Part shown: in pieces, positions 1 to 11,030 of the stretch
Layout: the number at the start of each line of letters is the position of its first letter
How positions within the stretch are numbered: position 1 is the stretch's first letter
DNA from: Primula veris
Taxonomy: Eukaryota > Streptophyta > Magnoliopsida > Ericales > Primulaceae
Length of the DNA: 64,000 nucleotides
NCBI GenBank assembly: GCA_963682055.1
Contig: OY821741.1
Coordinates: 7,881,501 to 7,945,500, forward strand
Direction of reading: 5' to 3'
The notes under the pieces: generated by a model
Databases searched by the model: none
Seen by the model: only the letters and a program-made list of their open reading frames with translations
Told to the model about the DNA's origin: nothing
Translations under genes and position numbers: made by a program

Positions 1-245
1 AATATGAAGGAGATGCTCAAAATGCTTCCAATGTAAGTATACTTTTATAAGAGTCGTATCAAAATGAGTTGAAAGAAAAAAGAGAAGAAACTTGTAAAAC
101 TAATAACTTTTACGATAAAAGATTGTTTATTTTAAAGGATAAAGAGAATGATCAAGTTGAAAATATAGTTTTGTTTGATAAAAAAATTAAATAATCAAAC
201 GAATATTGTGGAGAAAAAGTTTGGTCTAATGAGAAACTCAATTTA

Positions 246-443
246 ATGAATGAAATATTTGAGGATAAACTTCTATTTGAGAAAGAGGAGTTAAATTTTG
301 AAAAAAATGCAAATTTAGAAATATATTTTCAAATAAAAAATGAGAGTGAAAAATATTATCTTTTTATGGAAAATGATGTCGAGATGAGTGTTTACAAGGT
401 TAAATTTGATAATGACACTATATTAAGTTTTGATGATAAATAA
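246..443 (+). pseudogene. Second TR-GAG coding segment, copy 1, truncated
   Basis: A 65-residue acidic, Lys/Glu-rich reading frame, nearly identical over its length to residues about 51-115 of the 193-residue frame at 11031-11612. It ends at TAA 441-443, where copies 2 and 3 read CAA. I do not recognise the protein. The same sequence continues in frame after the stop but meets further stops. It is part of the retroelement, not a host gene. Confidence 0.55.
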
Positions 444-873
444 AAGATAAATTAGGAAGGAAAACACTTTAGTTTAGAGAATTGGTGTTTCGACACCGGA
501 TGGATAAATATGGTTCAATATTTTGATATAAATGAGAATAAATTTGAGAAATTTCAAAATGGAGTGAAAGTAAAATTTAGAGAAGTGAAGGGAAAAACAA
601 AGTTATAAAAATTGTGAATTGTGAAAATTCGGTTAAATTAATGAAATAGTACGAAAAGCGTTATACGTCGGCCGAAATGTGCATGGAAAGTGCCGCTTTC
701 GAAGGAGACGCGATTGAAGTAAAGACATGTTGCGAATTAAAGAAGGAAATTAAAGTGAACTATGCAAAGTCACAAGATTAAGTGTTGGATATTTTTTACA
801 AAAACTCTCAAGTATAAAGATTTTCGAAGATTGAAAAGAATGTTCGGAGTTACCAAACAAGTTTAAGGAGGTG

Positions 874-1165
874 TGTTGAAAATTGTAACTTGTTTTGTTT
901 TTAATATTAGTTTTTATGTTTGTTTAAGTTATAACTTTTGAGTTTCATGAGTTCATGGGTTTATGGTTAATAATTATGTAACATATGAGAGTTTTTATTT
1001 TCTATTACAAATATTTGGAGTCTTATCGAATTCCAACATAAGTATAAATTGATGTTATTTTTTCTTTTGTAATGACCCACTAAAAAAGGAGAGATTATAA
1101 TAAAAAGTTTGTTCCCCAATTTATTGTTGTGAGTTTTCTCTTTCCGACCATCCATATTTCCAACA
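874..1165 (+). repeat. 3' LTR of TR-GAG copy 1
   Basis: A 292-bp LTR starting TGTTGAAAATTG and ending ATTTCCAACA, matching 11804-12103 and 42622-42913. The downstream flank starts GTAAGCAAG, as in the other copies. Confidence 0.8.
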
Positions 1166-3084
1166 GTAAGCAAGTAAAAGAAGAAAAAGCGACGAATGTG
1201 TGCATTATCTTAGCCAATTATCACTACAGCCTTGTTTTGTTGCTTAATGAAATGCTTACCTTCCAAAACAAAAAAAATAGGTCTTTTTCCTGAAGAAAAG
1301 TAACCGCTTTAAATCCAGAGGTACAGTTACTTCAAGCAAATGAAAATGAAAATTTAATAATTTGATAAACCAGTTTGGCTGTGATTTTAAAAGTCATCTT
1401 ATTTATAAAAGATGACAGTTTTTGTTTTTATTTTTAAATCTTGAGTTGAATATATTTTCCAAGACAGATAAAAAATATATATTAAAATAGAAAATAATAA
1501 AAAGTTGAAAACCTAATTTGAGTCATAACCTAGGGTTAATGCATCAAGGATTCACCCCTTTTCTTTTTTCCAAATAAAGATCTGCTAGCTTATATTTATT
1601 CATTAAAATTTCAATTCGAAATTGATTTTTGGTTAAATTAAAGCTAAGATTTTACCATACTTATTTTGGTTTCAAATGGGAAAAAAAAAGAGAGCAATCC
1701 AACTAATCAATAAGAATTAAGAAAACATATAAATTTAAAAAGTCACTAAGTAACAGAAAGAAGGAATAAAAAAAATCACAAGTCCTAACCTCAGAGAATG
1801 AATGAAGATGCGGCAACCTTAATTATAATAGTAAAATATAAGTTTTTTTTATATATAGTTAGTTATAAAAAAAAAATTAGGGCTCTGAAAAAAATAGAGG
1901 AGAAAGCACTATTTATATAGAGGAAAATGATAAATATTAAAGGCTGATCATGACATCACATTTTTTTTTTTTCATTCAGTCACATGTCCAAGTTACTTGA
2001 ATATTTTAATTTTAAGATAATAAATGTGGAATATTAATTACTCAAAGCCAAACAATATTATATTAATTTTAATAAACAATTAATATGTATTCTTAGGTTA
2101 TCATAAACACATAAATTTTCAAGACTTACATGCGAAATAATGAGAAGCGGAATGCTTTATGATTTTATCAAATATGGAAATGCTTTCGTTTTCGTACTCG
2201 AGTCAAAATGTAAGGGTCTTATTCATTTATATGAAAATAATTAGGGTAATTAGAAAATAGAGAAGAAAGCATTGGTTATATAGTGGAAAAGGATGAAAGG
2301 ATAAAGATTAAAGGCCGATGACATAGCATATTTTTTATTCAGTCACTTGAATTCTATTTTAATTTTAAAAACAAACATAGAATATATTTATTACTCAAAG
2401 ACAAACAATTATATTAATTTTAATAAACAATTATATTAATTCTAATGAACAATTATACTTTTTTTTCATGGAAGTTAATGAACAGTTATATTAATTTTAA
2501 TAAACAATTAATATATATTTTTAGGTTATCACGGAAACGCATAAAATGTCAAAATTATTAATTGTTGAAAGATTTATACCATGTTTCATATATAACACCT
2601 TTACTTTGAAAGAAATGTTATGACCAACTATAAATAAAACCAAATACATTGTTTGCCTGTTATGCGTAGTTATTAACCCTAACATAAATTGATTTTAGTG
2701 TTTGTATATCAATAATTCTCCTCCCCCTTGTATATATATTCATCACATAAATATTACAGTATTAAATTGTCTCATTTTTTTCCATCTCGGAGTGATAACT
2801 TATTAACAAACGATGTTCATTGCGTATGTTCCTTAAAAAGTGTAAAAACTTGGTCGGGACCAAATCTAAAAGTGATCGCATAATACATAAATTGAAAACG
2901 GCTAATGCCATTCGTAAGATTAGTTTTTTTTTTATATTTAATAATGTAGCCAAACCGAGAACAATAACAGCAAATTTTAAAATCTTTACAAATCCTCTAA
3001 ATAGCCGAACAATATTCTAAACTTTCAAAACAATAAACTTGGTGTCTCTCTATATACTAGAAGAAGCTTGAAATAAATCAAAAA
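1166..3084. other. Duplicated AT-rich spacer (block D, unit 1)
   Basis: Non-coding block repeated at about 12104-14029 and 42914-44844 with small indels and substitutions. I see no gene in it. A 66-residue frame at 2820-3020 and its antisense have no recognisable domain and are not kept open in all three copies. Confidence 0.7.
1885..2560. repeat. Imperfect tandem duplication within block D
   Basis: Two roughly 330-365-bp stretches resemble each other. Each has a segment like AAAATAGAGGAGAAAGCA, a TATATAG run, a TTCATTCAGTCAC-type segment and the phrase TTAATTTTAATAAACAATTA before TTAGGTTATCA. The arrangement is kept in all three copies of block D, so it predates the unit duplication. Confidence 0.5.
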
Positions 3085-3355
3085 AAAGGATTAGCAAGGG
3101 TCGTAGCCAAAGCCACACATGCCTTCTTTTCGATGACCCTATTAATTTCAAGCGAGATGAGTATGTAAGAGACGCAATATCTCCTATCTCCCACCTCTTT
3201 AAGCCAGCTTCCACAAGCTTTTTGTCGGTTTTCTTGTTGGAACTTCCATAACTGTGTGTACACACCTTGAACATCTTGTAAAAGTATGAATCATACATGT
3301 TACGGTCGTGGGAAGGCAAATCTTTGATTTTAGAGAATTTTTTGTCAGCCTAAGC
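3085..3355 (-). pseudogene. SCAI-like N-terminal fragment, copy 1
   Basis: Read on the minus strand, the pieces spell the conserved N-terminal region of SCAI family proteins (nuclear transcriptional cofactors): a stretch with KADKKFSKIKDLP, then in another frame YTQLWKFQQENRQK, then in a third frame LVEAGLKRWEIGDIAS. The frame changes sit at a doubled GT before the YTQ segment and at extra A residues before LVEAG, so this is not translatable as one protein. The match ends near an exon edge after GDIAS. SCAI proteins have several hundred residues; only about 60 are represented. Copies at 14030-14300 and 44845-45101 share both frameshifts, so the decay predates duplication. Family assignment is from memory of the motif. 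Confidence 0.65.
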
Positions 3356-3387
3356 AACAAGTGACCAATAGCTCTCGCTTACTGGAA

Positions 3388-3409
3388 TATTATTATTATT
3401 ATTATTATT
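3388..3409. repeat. (ATT)7 microsatellite, unit 1
   Basis: Seven ATT units at the same relative position as (ATT)18 in unit 2 and (ATT)32 in unit 3. Confidence 0.9.
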
Positions 3410-3733
3410 GCTTATTTTCTATGCTCAGTTCGATTTAATCCACCGATTCATTCACTCTCAGACTATCTTCCCCCCTTCAAACACCTGATGATGAGGCGGA
3501 GAGGGCCCTCTACCTTCACACGGCGTTAGTTTCCAACTCCTAAATTAGATGAGTAAGACTGTACGTAGTAGTATTTTATCTTTATAGATTTTCAGATTGT
3601 GGATGAATCTATATATATATATTAGTTGAAATAAGCTCAGGTACATATATAATTAATTAAGGACTGTTTACGCATTATGTAATTTTAAACACATATTATG
3701 GGTTTCTCGTTATACTATGTATCTGTATCCTTC
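3410..3733. other. Duplicated spacer between (ATT)n and CACTA MITE, unit 1
   Basis: Matches 14386-14710 and 45228-45549. It contains a short TA run and no coding signal that I can support. Confidence 0.6.
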
Positions 3734-3768
3734 TACTACAAAAAAAAAGTCAGTTTAATTACTATCAA
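3734..3768. mobile_element. Left end of CACTA-type MITE (truncated)
   Basis: Starts TACTACAAAAA (first base changed from CACTAC) and follows the intact 170-bp MITEs at 14711 and 45550 for about 35 bp. It then breaks into unrelated sequence, marking the end of unit 1 homology. Confidence 0.6.
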
Positions 3769-4880
3769 CTTTACAAGGATTAGTATAAAACAAGAAGCCG
3801 ATCTTGCTACCTGTCGGGAGAATTATGAGAAAATGGTTAGATATAACTTGGTTTGAAAAACCGTACCATATTAATATGTTTTATACTAAGCCTTATAATT
3901 GATTATTAAAAGTGGGTGATGAGAAGGTATATTTCTACTCGTAAGTACGGCTTTTTATGCCTATACGAAGGAGTTAAGGATTCAGTCTAGGTTGTACGTT
4001 GGAAATTCTTGCTAATATAGAGAAATTATTCCTTACCGCCAAGTTTTCAACCAAAAAATTAATTACCATCTCAAGTAGGTGTATACATGGACCGGAAACG
4101 CGTATATATTTGTTTTTTCCCCCAAATGCAGTAAATAAGTAAGTGAATGATTGATGTGTGCGGTCAAGACTGCGATTGGGGTATTTGGTTGGTCTGGCTC
4201 AACTATTTCTACATTAAGCTAAGGTTACATAAGGTTTTTTGTTTCTTGTCTTTTTGATATTTGAAACCGGTTTTTGGAAGCTGGGTCTTAAAGCAAACAA
4301 GCTGGCTTTTCTCATTCCATCTTGTTGAAAAGCTTATACTGGCAACTGATGATCAAAATGAATAGTGGTGGATTGATTGGTCATTTAACGTAGACATGTT
4401 CCGGAAAAAACACAAATTAAGAAGTTCAAACAGTACAAAGAGTGTGATAAGCACAAGTTAAGGAATAAGAAAGAGTGTAAAAGGAACGAAGTGAATATCA
4501 GAAAATGTACAGTACAAAGAGTATATAGATATAAAAGGCTGAGGAAAATAAAAGAAGGATCTTGATCACTGGAAGTTTATGAAAAATTATACCAAAAAAT
4601 AAGTAACCAAACCAATAAACACAACCAGATTAATAATCAAATATAAGGGATTTTAATCATGACAAACAGAAGAAACATTGATGCGTCAGTTATAATAATC
4701 AAATAGAAAAATGAAAACCGTATTAAAGCAATAAAGTGAATATTATATCAAAAGACTATTTATGTAAACGTACGAGGAAACCAAAGACAACCCTTCACTC
4801 GGAGTTTGCAAAAAATTATACCAAAGTAGCAAGAGCAATTTGAATAACACGTGCATGCATTACTAAATGTTTAAGGGAAG

Positions 4881-4951
4881 AGAAAATAACGTTTTATCTG
4901 TTAAATCACTTATTCGCTTATAAAAAAAAAAACATCTTGTTGATCATCGGT
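4881..4951 (-). pseudogene. Short CLASSY-like SNF2 scrap
   Basis: About 70 bp resembles the upstream end of the CLASSY-like fragments (for example 9978-10030): the shared phrase is AAATCACTTATTCGCTTA followed by TGATCATCGG, with a long A run in between. It is too short and mutated to code. It shows that a second, partial copy of the SNF2 fragment exists in unit 1. Confidence 0.5.
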
Positions 4952-5374
4952 AACCATAATATTGAATGGAGGTCGCCAAAGGCTGGTTCATAGCATCTTA
5001 AAGAGATCTCATCATGGCCTCAACCTCAACTACAGAGGCAAACAAACTAGTTAATCATGTTGGCAGAAGAAAAGAAAAAAACTACGTTTTTAAAGCAAAA
5101 CAAATATCAGAAATTTCTCGTGTTCATCTTCCTGTTATAGTACTTGTAACCCATTTCAAATCTCTAATAATAGGTTGAATCAACTCTACCTGTTGTAATT
5201 CTACCTGTTGTAATGTTATTGGTAAGGGGATCATGTTGGCTGGTATACTCCTCTCCAAAATGTTTTGTTGCCCCCCCCCACGATAACGTCATTATCTTGA
5301 GGAAAACAAACTTAAAGTTAAATTATATTAATAACGCCACAAAAAGAACCGAAAATTTGACTTGACGAGACCTT

Positions 5375-5448
5375 ACCAAAATCACTTTCTAACAGAAAAA
5401 CTTCAATTTCAGAAAAGTTATCATCCATCGTCAGCACGTCCCCATCTG
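5375..5448 (-). pseudogene. Exon-like block of unknown gene
   Basis: On the minus strand a T-rich stretch ending in CAG precedes an open segment reading DGDVLTMDDNFSEIEVFLLE, which ends at a GGTAAGG-type donor. This looks like one internal exon of a host gene fragment. Nearby minus-strand open stretches at 5782-5985 (with a CAG/GTAGAA boundary) could belong to the same gene. I cannot identify it. Confidence 0.3.
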
Positions 5449-6046
5449 AAAAAGGGAAACCCAAAAAAAATAAAGACACATGGTATTGTTCATTTTTATT
5501 CCGATATATAGTGCATCTCTAATGTACCTCTTTAGCTCAAGAAACTACCGGCACACACAAATAAAGTCACATTTAAACGTAATGAAGGAAGAAAAACAGA
5601 CAAGAAAGGGCATGACACATTTATAAATACATATATATCTGACCGCCGCAAATAACATTCCAAGCCTTGGAGACTGGTCCGGGGAAATAATAGACAGCGT
5701 GACAGATGACTGCATTAAGAAAACACTCGTTACGATGTCAAAGTAGTCCTCTGGTGAAGAGGAAATTCCCTCCACGCATATTTAAAGACAGGCCGAAAGA
5801 ACCATTAAGCCCTCATTTTCTACCTGGGTGAAATTTCTGCCCACTGATGTGGCATCAGCAAGAAATCGATCAAGCTTTTGTAGGAGAAGTTTCTCGCTTA
5901 ACATAGTTTGGTCTTCGTTCATATATTTAACAGAAGGTAAATTAAAGACTTGTATGATGTTACGAGCATGCAATGTGTATCTCATAGGATATGGACTTCA
6001 TTGCTATCTCTAGCGGCTGCAATTGTCTGCTTTACGCAAAGAAATT

Positions 6047-6821
6047 AGTTAGTCACAATTTTGTTTAATTTTTATATTCTACTGAAAAGAAATGTTCAAG
6101 AAAGCCGTAAAAAATTCGAAACTAGGACATGTGCTACTACTCTAATACGTTGAATAAAAGTAATCACAAAGCAAAGCCTTTGCCTAAGGCATTCAGATTC
6201 TCAGAATACAAGTTTTCATTCATTCAGTAAATTCCTTTATTACTCCGAGAACACTAGTGAGGATTATGGTAAAAGTGATTTAAATTGATCTAGAGGGACT
6301 TGGATTGATATCGAAGGTAGTGTTTTGCATGCGGGCCTGTAGGAACCAAACTAAACAGTACTTTTTCATTAGAAATTAGAAATTCCACAATCTTTTTCAT
6401 TATCAGCTGTTATGAAAGATGTTAGACAAATAAGAAAACTTCGCTCGATGGAACATTGCTCTGATACTAAGTGGAAATAGACTACAATTTAACTACACGA
6501 TCCTGGCCCACAACATCACTTGCATGCATTGACCTAATATATAACTAGTCGCTGGGCTCGCCTTAACTAACTAGTTCAGCCATAGGGCATATCCGGTAAG
6601 AAGCAAGTATTAAAGGGTTTCAGAAAGCAGTGTTTTAGGTAATGATATTTTCCGATCAGATTTAAAGAAAGGCTAATGATGAGAAAACAATTAATATACC
6701 TTCAATGCAGTTTAAGCCTTTTTGTTAGAGCAGCTTCGCTAAGTTTATTTATTGATAATTGACGTTCCTTATCAGTGTTCGCCACCAATGTTCAAAATCT
6801 CCTGCCCTTGGTCCCAATGAA
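6047..6821. other. Duplicated block B, left part (downstream of CLASSY fragment)
   Basis: Matches 39403-40168 and, from 61976 on, the unit 3 copy. It lies downstream of the CLASSY-like fragment on the minus strand and may hold its introns or 3' flank. No coding segment can be supported. Confidence 0.5.
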
Positions 6822-6826
6822 ATTTT
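6822..6826. repeat. Target site duplication ATTTT (left)
   Basis: ATTTT abuts the solo LTR on the left and recurs at 9392-9396. The uninterrupted sister copy at about 62385 reads GAAATTTTCTCC, with one ATTTT. Confidence 0.9.
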
Positions 6827-7356
6827 TGTCACGCCCCAAAATCCATAGAACACGGATATCGAGGCATGACCTTTTTAAAACAAAGAAAAGTGAAACCTGT
6901 TGGTACAAAATTTAAAATTTTAAAAGAAAACGCAAGTGAGCTAAAGGAACAATTAACGGATAAATAAAAAGTTTGCCAAACGCGGCTACATGACGAGATA
7001 GTTTTGACAAATTTATAAAAGAAAATAACCGAATGTAAATTGCCCGTAGGCTACAACCTCAAAAGTGCTTTAAGTAAAAATAAAGCGAAAGCCCCAAACC
7101 CATGTGACGCATTGCGATAGCTCCTATCCAAAAGTGCCAACCTATAATGTACCTGAATGACAAAATTGTAACGGTGAGTCCCACGCACATAACTAGACGG
7201 GACGGCACCACAACACCGTCACTTCATCTCATAAATGCAAGAGCTCACAAATTCTACAACTACGATAAACGATGTATAAAAAGAAATATAATGACATTCT
7301 ATAACGGGATGAATTAAATAAATTAAATAACGTCAACACAAATCTATAGCAAACAT

Positions 7357-7720
7357 GGACCTTTCATGCCACCTACCCCAGTCCGTAAGGTAGGTCATTC
7401 CCTATCCCCTCGGCCGTCTTCTGTCCCCGGAATTAGGAAGAGACAGAGACCATTGCTAACATAAAAGTAGATTTAAAGTGCGCACTTGGACCTCTCATGC
7501 CACTCGTCCCAGTCCGTAAGACGAGTCATTCCCTATCCCCTCGGCCGTCTACTGTCCCCGGAATTAGGAAGAGACAGAGACCATAGCTAACATAAAAATA
7601 AATATAGTGCACACTAGGACCTCTCATGCCACTCGTCCCAGTCCGTAAGACGAGTCATTCCCTATCCCCTCGGCCGTCTTCTGTCCCCGGAATTAGGAAG
7701 AGACAGAGACCATTGCTAAT
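7357..7720. repeat. Three tandem copies, about 130-bp unit, inside solo LTR
   Basis: Three units start at 7357, 7488 and 7617 with GGACCT(T/C)TCATGCCAC, each followed by CCCCTCGGCCGTCT and ending in AAGAGACAGAGACCAT. The unit is GC-richer than the surroundings. Confidence 0.85.
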
Positions 7721-7840
7721 GTATCAATATTAAGGCCTCGGCCAATAATATTATACTATTCATATAACACAATCTCATACGTATAAATATTAAGGACTCG
7801 GCCAATAATATTATACTATTCGAATAACACAATCTCATAC
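7721..7840. repeat. Two tandem 60-bp units inside solo LTR
   Basis: 7721-7780 and 7781-7840 are nearly identical. They share TATTAAGG, CTCGGCCAATAATATTATAC and AATCTCATAC. Confidence 0.85.
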
Positions 7841-9396
7841 GTCACTTAACGTAATACAACATAATCCAAAAGCATAGGTGCTAGATTCACAACTAGCCAA
7901 ACAAGTCTAATCAACATAAAAACTCATTCAGGCATTTTAACAAACATCTTGTATGCGAAATATAAAACTCATCTTTTCACTGTCGCATATATATTTTGTT
8001 AACCTTCCACCTGCACAACCACCTTTCATTTGACATAAACTATAATCTTTACAACTAACTATAGGATTCACCATTATCATCCAGATTCCAGACCATCTTG
8101 TCCTCTCCTTCCAGTAACACACACTCACACTTTTAAATCTCTAAAATAACGCAGTGGGTGCAGGATTTAACCATTGGGGAACACGTGATAACACCCGTTG
8201 CAAAAGAAAACTTGAACCTTCATGTACAATCTATTTTCTTAGAGAACGAGAAGCATCGTGTTCAAATTTATGCAATTAAAAGCCATCACAATAGATTGAG
8301 TACGACTAAAAAAAAACTTGAGTAAGCAAACCCAAATATCCAAAACAACGAACTTATAAACAAGCCTTAGCAGCAGCCTAAATGTGTGCAAAACTCACAC
8401 CAAATTGCCAATTTGAAATACGGCAGAATGAGGTGTATATCACATAAGGGATGCTTTTCACCGGACACTTATATTTTTATAACATAAGCTACACCATAAT
8501 GAGAAGGACTCGGACCAAACAAGTAATTTGTAGTTTAAAAAATTACGTTCTTCAAAACAAAGCACAAGAATAAAACATGCAAAATTCCTGGAAGCCACCA
8601 TAAACTACTAATCCCGACATAATAATTTGAACCAAACTATAATAAGTCTCATTAATTATAACCATGATAAAAATCTCTTTGAAGATTTAAGAACAGATGT
8701 TCAACAATGTTGCCTCTTTTTATCCTGTGGGTTTTAACTTTCTCATGCTACATTTGTCATCCTTAAAACTTAAGAGAACTTTCTCCTCAAATAAGTGAAT
8801 TAAACGTACCACAAATAAACTCAATTAACAATTTAAGAACATAATTAATATAAAAGGCAAAACCCCCAATTTATAATAAACGCAAAACCTAATCCTAACA
8901 TACACCCTCGTCTAGTCGCTATGGATAACCCCCGTTACCTTAGAGCGTAGAGGAGATGCTTTCGGTAAGAACCCGCTAACGGTGGGTTCCTCTTCTTCTT
9001 CTTCCTTTTTCTCTCTTTTCTCTCTTTTCTCTCTTCTTACTTGTTTTTTTACTGATTTTAGGTTATGAAAGTGGCTGAAAAAGTGTTTAGAAAAACTGTT
9101 TTGAAATAGTTTGTGGTAACGAACTATTTGGTCCCCAAAGTTCTAAAAGTTAACTTTTAATCAAAATTATTAATAAACTACTCAATAATAACAAAACTTT
9201 AGAAACAAATCTATTGGGTCCTTTTTATTAGTAAAATTAATAACAGGTTTTTAAAATAAAGTTTTTCGGAAGAGTTTCGGTTTTTGGCTAAAAATTAGTC
9301 GAGTGACCGGTTTTTGGTAAAATTTGAATAAAACGTTTTTGGATAAATTAATTCCTAATAAAAATTACTTATAAAAATACGGGATGTTACAATTTT

Positions 9397-10070
9397 CTCC
9401 TTAACTGTTTGATGATAAACTTCAGGGGGTCAATAAATTGGCTAAAAATTAAAACCCTTTCTTTATTTGCCACGCTGAGACTTATCAGTTCTACTAAGAA
9501 TTTGGTTTTGAAACCATGAATTATGGGAGTTTCTTTTTCAGATGAATAGTCAAAGGAAAACAAGGCAGGGTGAACAGCTATTAAGGATAGTAAATTTTCT
9601 TTTTTCAGAAATGTTATTTTACTGTTAGCCACGAAATCAAGGAGGGTTTTCTGCTGGCCACTGGGATTCAAAACAACAACAAAGTCTCGTAATCCTGGAA
9701 GTTTTTCTTTCAGAATACTGCCTTTGTACACGTGTACAAACTCGCCAATCATTTTCTTTAGTTCTTCAAGCTTCTGGTCATCATTTTTCCCAATACTATT
9801 TGTCATCGAAGCCCATTTCTCTATCCCATTCCCCGGGTTTCGATAATTGATCTCATCAGAAAATTTTGGCCGAACCATACAAAAAGTGTTCAATAATTCC
9901 TCAAAATTATTTTGAAATAGAGTCCCGAACAGCATTATTCTTCTTTTGGTTTGAACATCCCAGAGAAAGTACCGTTTATCTGGTAAATCACTTATTCGCT
10001 TAAAAATGCGTATCTTGCCGATCATCGGCTTCATCTTTATCTTCTGCCTCTTCAGCACCAACAACGTTCA
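9397..10070 (-). pseudogene. CLASSY-like SNF2 ATPase fragment, copy 1
   Basis: A 225-residue open frame (10064 to 9387) matches the middle of the helicase region of CLASSY 3/4-type SNF2 proteins, which recruit RNA polymerase IV for RNA-directed DNA methylation. Visible features are RRIMLFGTLFQNN (SNF2 motif III region; sister copies keep SGTP), FVHVYKGSIL, LPGLRDFVVVL, a conserved HPALFSFD stretch and VLIFSQFIDPL. The N-terminal half with the Walker A and DEAH-type motifs is absent, and so is the helicase C-terminal end. Unlike copies 2 and 3 it lacks the stop after ENLLS, but its motif III is mutated (F for S, L for P). The solo LTR cuts its downstream side. Family assignment is from remembered CLASSY sequence. 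Confidence 0.7.
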
Positions 10071-10168
10071 TCTTTATAGGTAAAACTGTCACGTTTAACA
10101 TCTTTCAGACAACATGTAAAGACTCGGACTACATAACCAACTAACATGTGTTTATTATAAAATAGGAG

Positions 10169-10444
10169 TTGTTTTGCTTTTAATATTAGTCTTTATGTTT
10201 GTTTAAGTTATAACTCTTGAGTTTCATGGGTTCATGGGTTCATGGTTAATAATTATGTAACCTATGGAAGTTTTTATTTTCTATTATAAATGTTTGGAGT
10301 CATATCGATTTCCAACATAAGTATAAATAGATGTTATTTTTCCATTTGTAATGACCAACCAAAAAAGAAAAGATTATAATAAAAAGTTTGTTCCCCATTT
10401 TATTGTTATGAGTTGTCTCTTTCCGGCCATCCATATTTCCAACA
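10169..10444 (+). repeat. 5' LTR of TR-GAG copy 2
   Basis: Ends ATATTTCCAACA. Compared with 40953-41241 it lacks the first stretch TGTTGAAAATTGTAACT or an equivalent 17 bp, so the canonical start is lost. A TATAAATAG-like box is retained. Confidence 0.75.
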
Positions 10445-10457
10445 TTGCTATCAGAGC
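10445..10457 (+). promoter_or_regulatory. Primer-binding site, TR-GAG copy 2
   Basis: TTGCTATCAGAGC directly follows the 5' LTR; one base differs from the usual plant initiator-Met complement TGGTATCAGAGC. Confidence 0.7.
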
Positions 10458-10506
10458 TTGAAAGATCGTAAGGGTCATGGAAGCCATGTAATTTGTATGC
10501 AAGAAC

Positions 10507-10701
10507 TTGATGTACTCGAATTACAAAAGGATGGGTACAATCATAAGGTCTTATCTCGGAGGATGTGATTTATGGGACGTGGTGGACGAAACACAACAAG
10601 ATGGCCTAAGCAAAAAAGTCCGAGAAATTAAGGAGAAGAGAGCAATTTTCATCTTAGAAAGATCCATACACCCAAAAATTTGGGAGGAGATAGAAAATTA
10701 A
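10507..10701 (+). pseudogene. Copia gag-like fragment, copy 2
   Basis: A 64-residue frame with the gag N-terminal signature of plant copia elements (UBN2/DUF4219-type): NYKR..., SYLGGCDLWDVVDE, then KEKRAIFILERSIHPKIWEEI. It ends at TAA 10699-10701, where copy 3 has CAA and reads on for about 30 more residues. Copy 4 shares this stop. A gag of a full element would be several times longer and carry a zinc knuckle, which is missing here. Confidence 0.6.
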
Positions 10702-11030
10702 AAGTCTCCGAGTGATGTTTGGAAAATGTTCAAGGTGGTCGTCTCAAAAAAAGAGACGTGACTTTACCCAAAGAGTATTGGGTGTAATGTTTTGAAAGAG
10801 ATGAGGTTTCTATGAAAGAGTGTGAAAATGAAGAAAGTGAGCAAAATTCGAATTTGTGGGAAAATGATGAAGGTAAAGAGGTGGATAGTAAAATTTGTTA
10901 AAATAAAGAAGATGGAAAAATGGTTGGTGAAAGCGAAGAGTCTACAAATGGGAAACAAGATAAGCGAGATGATAATAAGTTAAAAAATACCGAATATGAA
11001 GGAGATGGGTAAAATGCTTTCAAGGTAAGT

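Larger units (their letters stand above)
1..1165 (+). mobile_element. TR-GAG-type LTR element, copy 1 (5' part outside window)
   Basis: Right-hand part of a small non-autonomous copia-derived LTR element; complete sisters lie at 10169-12103 and 40953-42913. The window starts inside the internal region, in the acidic second coding segment. A polypurine stretch at about 864-871 precedes the 3' LTR at 874. Relative to the sister copies this copy has in-frame stops, including a CAA-to-TAA change at 441-443 and GAG-to-TAG shortly after, so it is dead as a coding unit. Confidence 0.8.
3769..6046. other. Unit-1-specific region with exon-like remnants
   Basis: Not repeated elsewhere in the window apart from a short CLASSY-like scrap (4881-4951). 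On the minus strand there is an exon-like piece at about 5375-5448, and open stretches at 5545-5775 and 5782-5985 of unknown identity. Otherwise I see only AT-rich spacer. Confidence 0.5.
6827..9391 (-). mobile_element. Solo LTR of a large LTR retrotransposon
   Basis: A 2,565-bp insertion that starts TGTCACGCCCC and ends GGGATGTTACA, flanked by the 5-bp duplication ATTTT and absent from the sister copies of this locus in units 3 and 4. Read on the minus strand it begins TGTAACATCCC and ends GGGGCGTGACA, the TG...CA style I associate with plant chromovirus (Del/Tekay-like) LTRs; that assignment is from memory. No gag or pol coding is inside, so I interpret it as a solo LTR left by recombination between LTRs. 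It splits the first CLASSY-like fragment. Confidence 0.8.

Noticed and set aside
2762..3020. Overlapping frames on both strands in spacer D
   Set aside because: Not preserved as open frames in all units and with no recognisable motif.
9001..9035. Pyrimidine-rich TTCTTC/TCTCTTTTC run as a regulatory tract
   Set aside because: Low-complexity sequence inside the solo LTR; nothing specific to support.
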